Positions 61,952 to 64,000 of a stretch of 64,000 nucleotides of DNA are shown here, in pieces. The position numbers and the translations under genes were made by a program. Source of the DNA: Gemmobacter sp. (GTDB lineage: Bacteria > Pseudomonadota > Alphaproteobacteria > Rhodobacterales > Rhodobacteraceae); assembly GCF_034676705.1 (NCBI RefSeq), contig NZ_JAUCBS010000013.1:74501-138500 (forward strand). Reading direction: 5' to 3'. Under the pieces are notes generated by a model. It was given only the letters and a program-made list of their open reading frames with translations, searched no databases and was not told the DNA's origin. Each line of letters begins with the position of its first letter. The first letter of the stretch is position 1.

Positions 61952-62395
61952 ATGACCGATGCCCCCCGCATGCTGAATTCCGTCCGCCCCGAGGTGACCG
62001 CCGCCCTGATGGCGCAGACCGGGCTGGACGATGACCGGCTGACGCGCCTTGTCCACCGCTTCTATGACCGGGTTCGGCAGGATGCCATGCTGGGCCCGGT
62101 CTTTGCCGCCCGCATCACCGACTGGGGGCCGCATCTGGACCGGATGGTGGCCTTCTGGTCATCGGTCGCGCTGATGACGGGGCGCTACAGCGGCGCGCCG
62201 GTGCCCGCGCATATCGGCCTGCCGGTGGGGCAAGCCCATTTCGACCGCTGGCTGGCCCTGTTCCGCGAAACGGCGGCCGAGGTCTGCACCCCGGCCGGTG
62301 CCGCGCATCTGGTGGAACGGGCGGAACGCATCGCCCGTTCGCTGCGGATGGCGATCGAGGATCAGGCCGGGGCAGGCGCGGTGCCCCGGCTGTAA
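61952..62395 (+). CDS. Group III truncated haemoglobin
   Basis: A 147-residue globin. Group III features are 'LVHRFYDRVRQDAMLGPVF' (helices B-C-E), 'MVAFWSSVALMTGRYSG' and the proximal-His segment 'VGQAHFDRWLALF' with His96. These single-domain globins bind O2/NO in the cytoplasm. Shine-Dalgarno AAGGAGG ahead. No FNR- or NsrR-like site was recognised. Confidence 0.92.
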   Translation: MTDAPRMLNSVRPEVTAALMAQTGLDDDRLTRLVHRFYDRVRQDAMLGPVFAARITDWGPHLDRMVAFWSSVALMTGRYSGAPVPAHIGLPVGQAHFDRWLALFRETAAEVCTPAGAAHLVERAERIARSLRMAIEDQAGAGAVPRL

Positions 62396-62404
62396 CCCTG
62401 CGGG

Positions 62405-63328
62405 TCAGCCCAGTTCGGCCAGCCGGCGTTCCAGCCGGGTGATCATGCGGTCCACCTCGGCCCGGGATTCGGCGGGCAGGTTGGCGCCGGGGTTGCGCTG
62501 CGCCTCGGATGCAATCGCGCCGCGTTTGGCCAGCACGTATTTGCGAACGGCCAACCCTGCGCCCGGCTGTTGTTCATAGCGGACCAGCGGCAGGTGGGCA
62601 TCAAAGATGTCCTGCGCGCGTTCGGCGTTGCCCGACTGGCACAGCGACACCACCTGCGACAGCATTTCGGGAAAGGCAAAGCCGGTCATCGCCCCGTCGG
62701 CGCCACGGCCCATTTCCTCGGGCAGGAACAGCCCGCCATTGCCGCACAGGATGGAAATGCGCCGCCCGCCCGCGCTTTCGGCCTTGCGCAAGGCGGTGAT
62801 CTTGGCCAGCCCCGGCCAATCCTCGTGTTTCAGCATCACGATCTGGGGCAGCGCATCCACGATGCGGCGGATCGTGCCCGGGTCGATCTGCACCCCGGTC
62901 GTCAGCGGGAAATCCTGCAACACCACCGGCACGCCATCGCCCGCCGCGGCGCAGGCCTGGGTGTAGTAGGTGACGATCTGGCTGTCGGTCCGCAGGTTGC
63001 CCGGCGGCGCGATCATCACCCCCGCCGCGCCCATGTCCATGACCGAGGCCGACAGTTCGGTGATGGCGGCCAGACCCGGGGCCGACACGCCCACGATGAC
63101 CGGAACATTGGCGCGGGCGATGACGCGTTGCGCCACTTCGCGCGATTCCGCCTGGGTCAGCTTGTTCGCCTCGCCCATGATGCCAAGGATGGTCAGGCCG
63201 GTCGCGCCCTTTTCCAGGTAGAAATCCGTCACCCGGTCCAGGCTGTCAAAGTCGATCCGGCCATCGGGGTGGAAGGGCGTGACCGATATGACATAGACGC
63301 CCCTGGCGTCGGCGGTCAGCAGCGGCAT
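62405..63328 (-). CDS. DapA-family (dihydrodipicolinate synthase-like) lyase/aldolase
   Basis: A 307-residue TIM barrel. The Schiff-base Lys is Lys167 in 'VMLKHEDWP', with 'VTPFHPDG' and 'IMGEANKLT' at the N-terminus, where GEANKL replaces GE...L. The usual active-site Tyr of DHDPS is replaced: the segment reads 'VVLQDFPLTTG' (Asp139-Phe140). So it is not a true dihydrodipicolinate synthase. A 2-keto-acid aldolase or dehydratase is likelier. It follows the M24 gene by 65 bp on the same strand. Confidence 0.9.
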   Translation of the reverse strand: MPLLTADARGVYVISVTPFHPDGRIDFDSLDRVTDFYLEKGATGLTILGIMGEANKLTQAESREVAQRVIARANVPVIVGVSAPGLAAITELSASVMDMGAAGVMIAPPGNLRTDSQIVTYYTQACAAAGDGVPVVLQDFPLTTGVQIDPGTIRRIVDALPQIVMLKHEDWPGLAKITALRKAESAGGRRISILCGNGGLFLPEEMGRGADGAMTGFAFPEMLSQVVSLCQSGNAERAQDIFDAHLPLVRYEQQPGAGLAVRKYVLAKRGAIASEAQRNPGANLPAESRAEVDRMITRLERRLAELG

Positions 63329-63393
63329 GGAATATCCTTTCGGTTCGGTATGGTCAGGGCGCCTCCTCGCCCCCTGACCGGGTGATGATGGCC

Positions 63394-64000
63394 CTAGACC
63401 TTCCACAGCTGCAAGGGCAGGGCCGAAAACGTCTCGACGCCCGCGCCTTCGGCGCCGATGGCGAAGGTCTGGCCGACGCCCGCGACAAGGCCGGTCGTGG
63501 TGTCGGGGATCATGATGTGGACAAAGAACACCATGCCCGGTTCCAGCACCAGCGGATTGCCGGTGTAGATCATCGGGGGAACGTCCATCCAGGTGGGTTT
63601 GAACGTGCAGCCAAGGGCATAGCCGCAGGCGGCATAGCGGGCATGGGCAAAGCCCGCGCCATCCAGCGTGGCGCGGTGGATGTCGTCCAGCGTGCCCAGC
63701 CGTTCGCCCGGCACCGCCGCCTGCTTGATCCGCTCCAGCGCCTCGATGGCGACGGCCATCTGGCGTTCCTGCCGCGGATCCACGGTGCCGACGGCCACGG
63801 TATGTTCGATCACCACATGATAGCGGCAGGCGGATCCGGCCAGTTCGATCAGCACCTGATCCTGCTCGGCAATCCGCCGCGCGCCGCCGATGCCGCGCCC
63901 GAACAGCGCCCGGGGCCCCACGTTCACCAGGGGCCCGCCCGAGGGCAGATCGCCCCCGCCCGCCAGCATCGCGGTAACCGCGGCGCCCGATAGCGCCGTG
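63394..64000 (-). CDS. M24-family metallopeptidase (Xaa-Pro dipeptidase/creatinase type), 5' end beyond window
   Basis: The C-terminal roughly 200 residues of a pita-bread hydrolase; the coding frame is open to the window end. Visible are 'VLIELAGSACRYHVVIEHTVAVG', a His/Glu segment, 'AGFAHARYAACGYALGC', where the usual GHG is modified to GYALG, and 'VLEPGMVFFVHIMIP' with the metal-binding Glu. The replaced Asp/His positions suggest a creatinase- or ectoine-hydrolase-like member rather than a classic aminopeptidase P. Confidence 0.85.
   Translation of the reverse strand, partial: TALSGAAVTAMLAGGGDLPSGGPLVNVGPRALFGRGIGGARRIAEQDQVLIELAGSACRYHVVIEHTVAVGTVDPRQERQMAVAIEALERIKQAAVPGERLGTLDDIHRATLDGAGFAHARYAACGYALGCTFKPTWMDVPPMIYTGNPLVLEPGMVFFVHIMIPDTTTGLVAGVGQTFAIGAEGAGVETFSALPLQLWKV

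Overview
The window is a 64 kb stretch of GC-rich, gene-dense chromosome. Protein content (EcfG-NepR-PhyR stress module, class Ib ribonucleotide reductase, split methionine synthase, several TRAP/ABC uptake systems, many LysR regulators) and a dispersed intergenic repeat ending in GGGATATTTG point to an alphaproteobacterium of the Rhodobacteraceae/Paracoccaceae type. The genus cannot be fixed from sequence alone. No rRNA, tRNA, CRISPR array, prophage or replication origin was seen. The one clear mobile element is an IS5-family insertion near 34.4-35.4 kb.

Layout. 0-12.4 kb: an OmpA-like lipid/peptidoglycan-facing protein, a LysR regulator, a D-aminoacylase operon, an RND efflux pair, a YeiE-like LysR gene divergent from a YeiH-type exporter, and a zinc-ribbon metallopeptidase. 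12.4-16.5 kb: nrdHIEF on the minus strand, headed by a promoter with two NrdR-like boxes and a cobalamin riboswitch. 16.7-20.5 kb: cobalamin-dependent methionine synthase encoded as two overlapping genes. 20.7-24.7 kb: rarA, purU and a CHASE/HWE histidine kinase. 24.8-33.1 kb: a general-stress-response island with an AI-2E-type membrane protein, small envelope/stress proteins (DUF1328, YqjD-like, holin-like, CsbD), a broken phospholipase-D-like gene, a histidine kinase with a degenerate ATPase domain, ecfG, nepR (53 aa, easily missed) and phyR. Sequences matching the EcfG promoter GGAAC-N16/17-CGTT stand in front of AI-2E, DUF1328, YqjD, CsbD, nepR and phyR, and a further one precedes the M20 gene at 61.2 kb. 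The nepR and phyR promoters are superimposed on one 32-bp near-palindrome.

33.1-42 kb: a LysR gene, the IS element, and a NitT/TauT-type ABC transporter operon whose ATPase gene has lost its 5' two thirds at the IS edge, followed by an amidohydrolase and a gamma-glutamyltransferase-like enzyme. 42-52 kb: a bile-acid-symporter-family protein divergent from a GntR regulator, polA with a YjbR gene, an RraA-like protein, an M20 amidohydrolase, thymidine kinase, an unknown small gene and a DEAD-box helicase. 52-64 kb: an alcohol/aldehyde catabolic cluster (SDR and ALDH divergent from Zn-ADH plus a complete TRAP transporter), a hydroxyacyl-CoA-dehydrogenase-like gene, an M20 dipeptidase, an Rnk-like regulator, a truncated haemoglobin, a DapA-family aldolase/lyase and the 3' part of an M24 peptidase that runs off the window.

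The strongest regulatory stories are the vitamin B12/NrdR control of the B12-independent ribonucleotide reductase next to B12-dependent MetH, and the compact EcfG mini-regulon around its own regulators.
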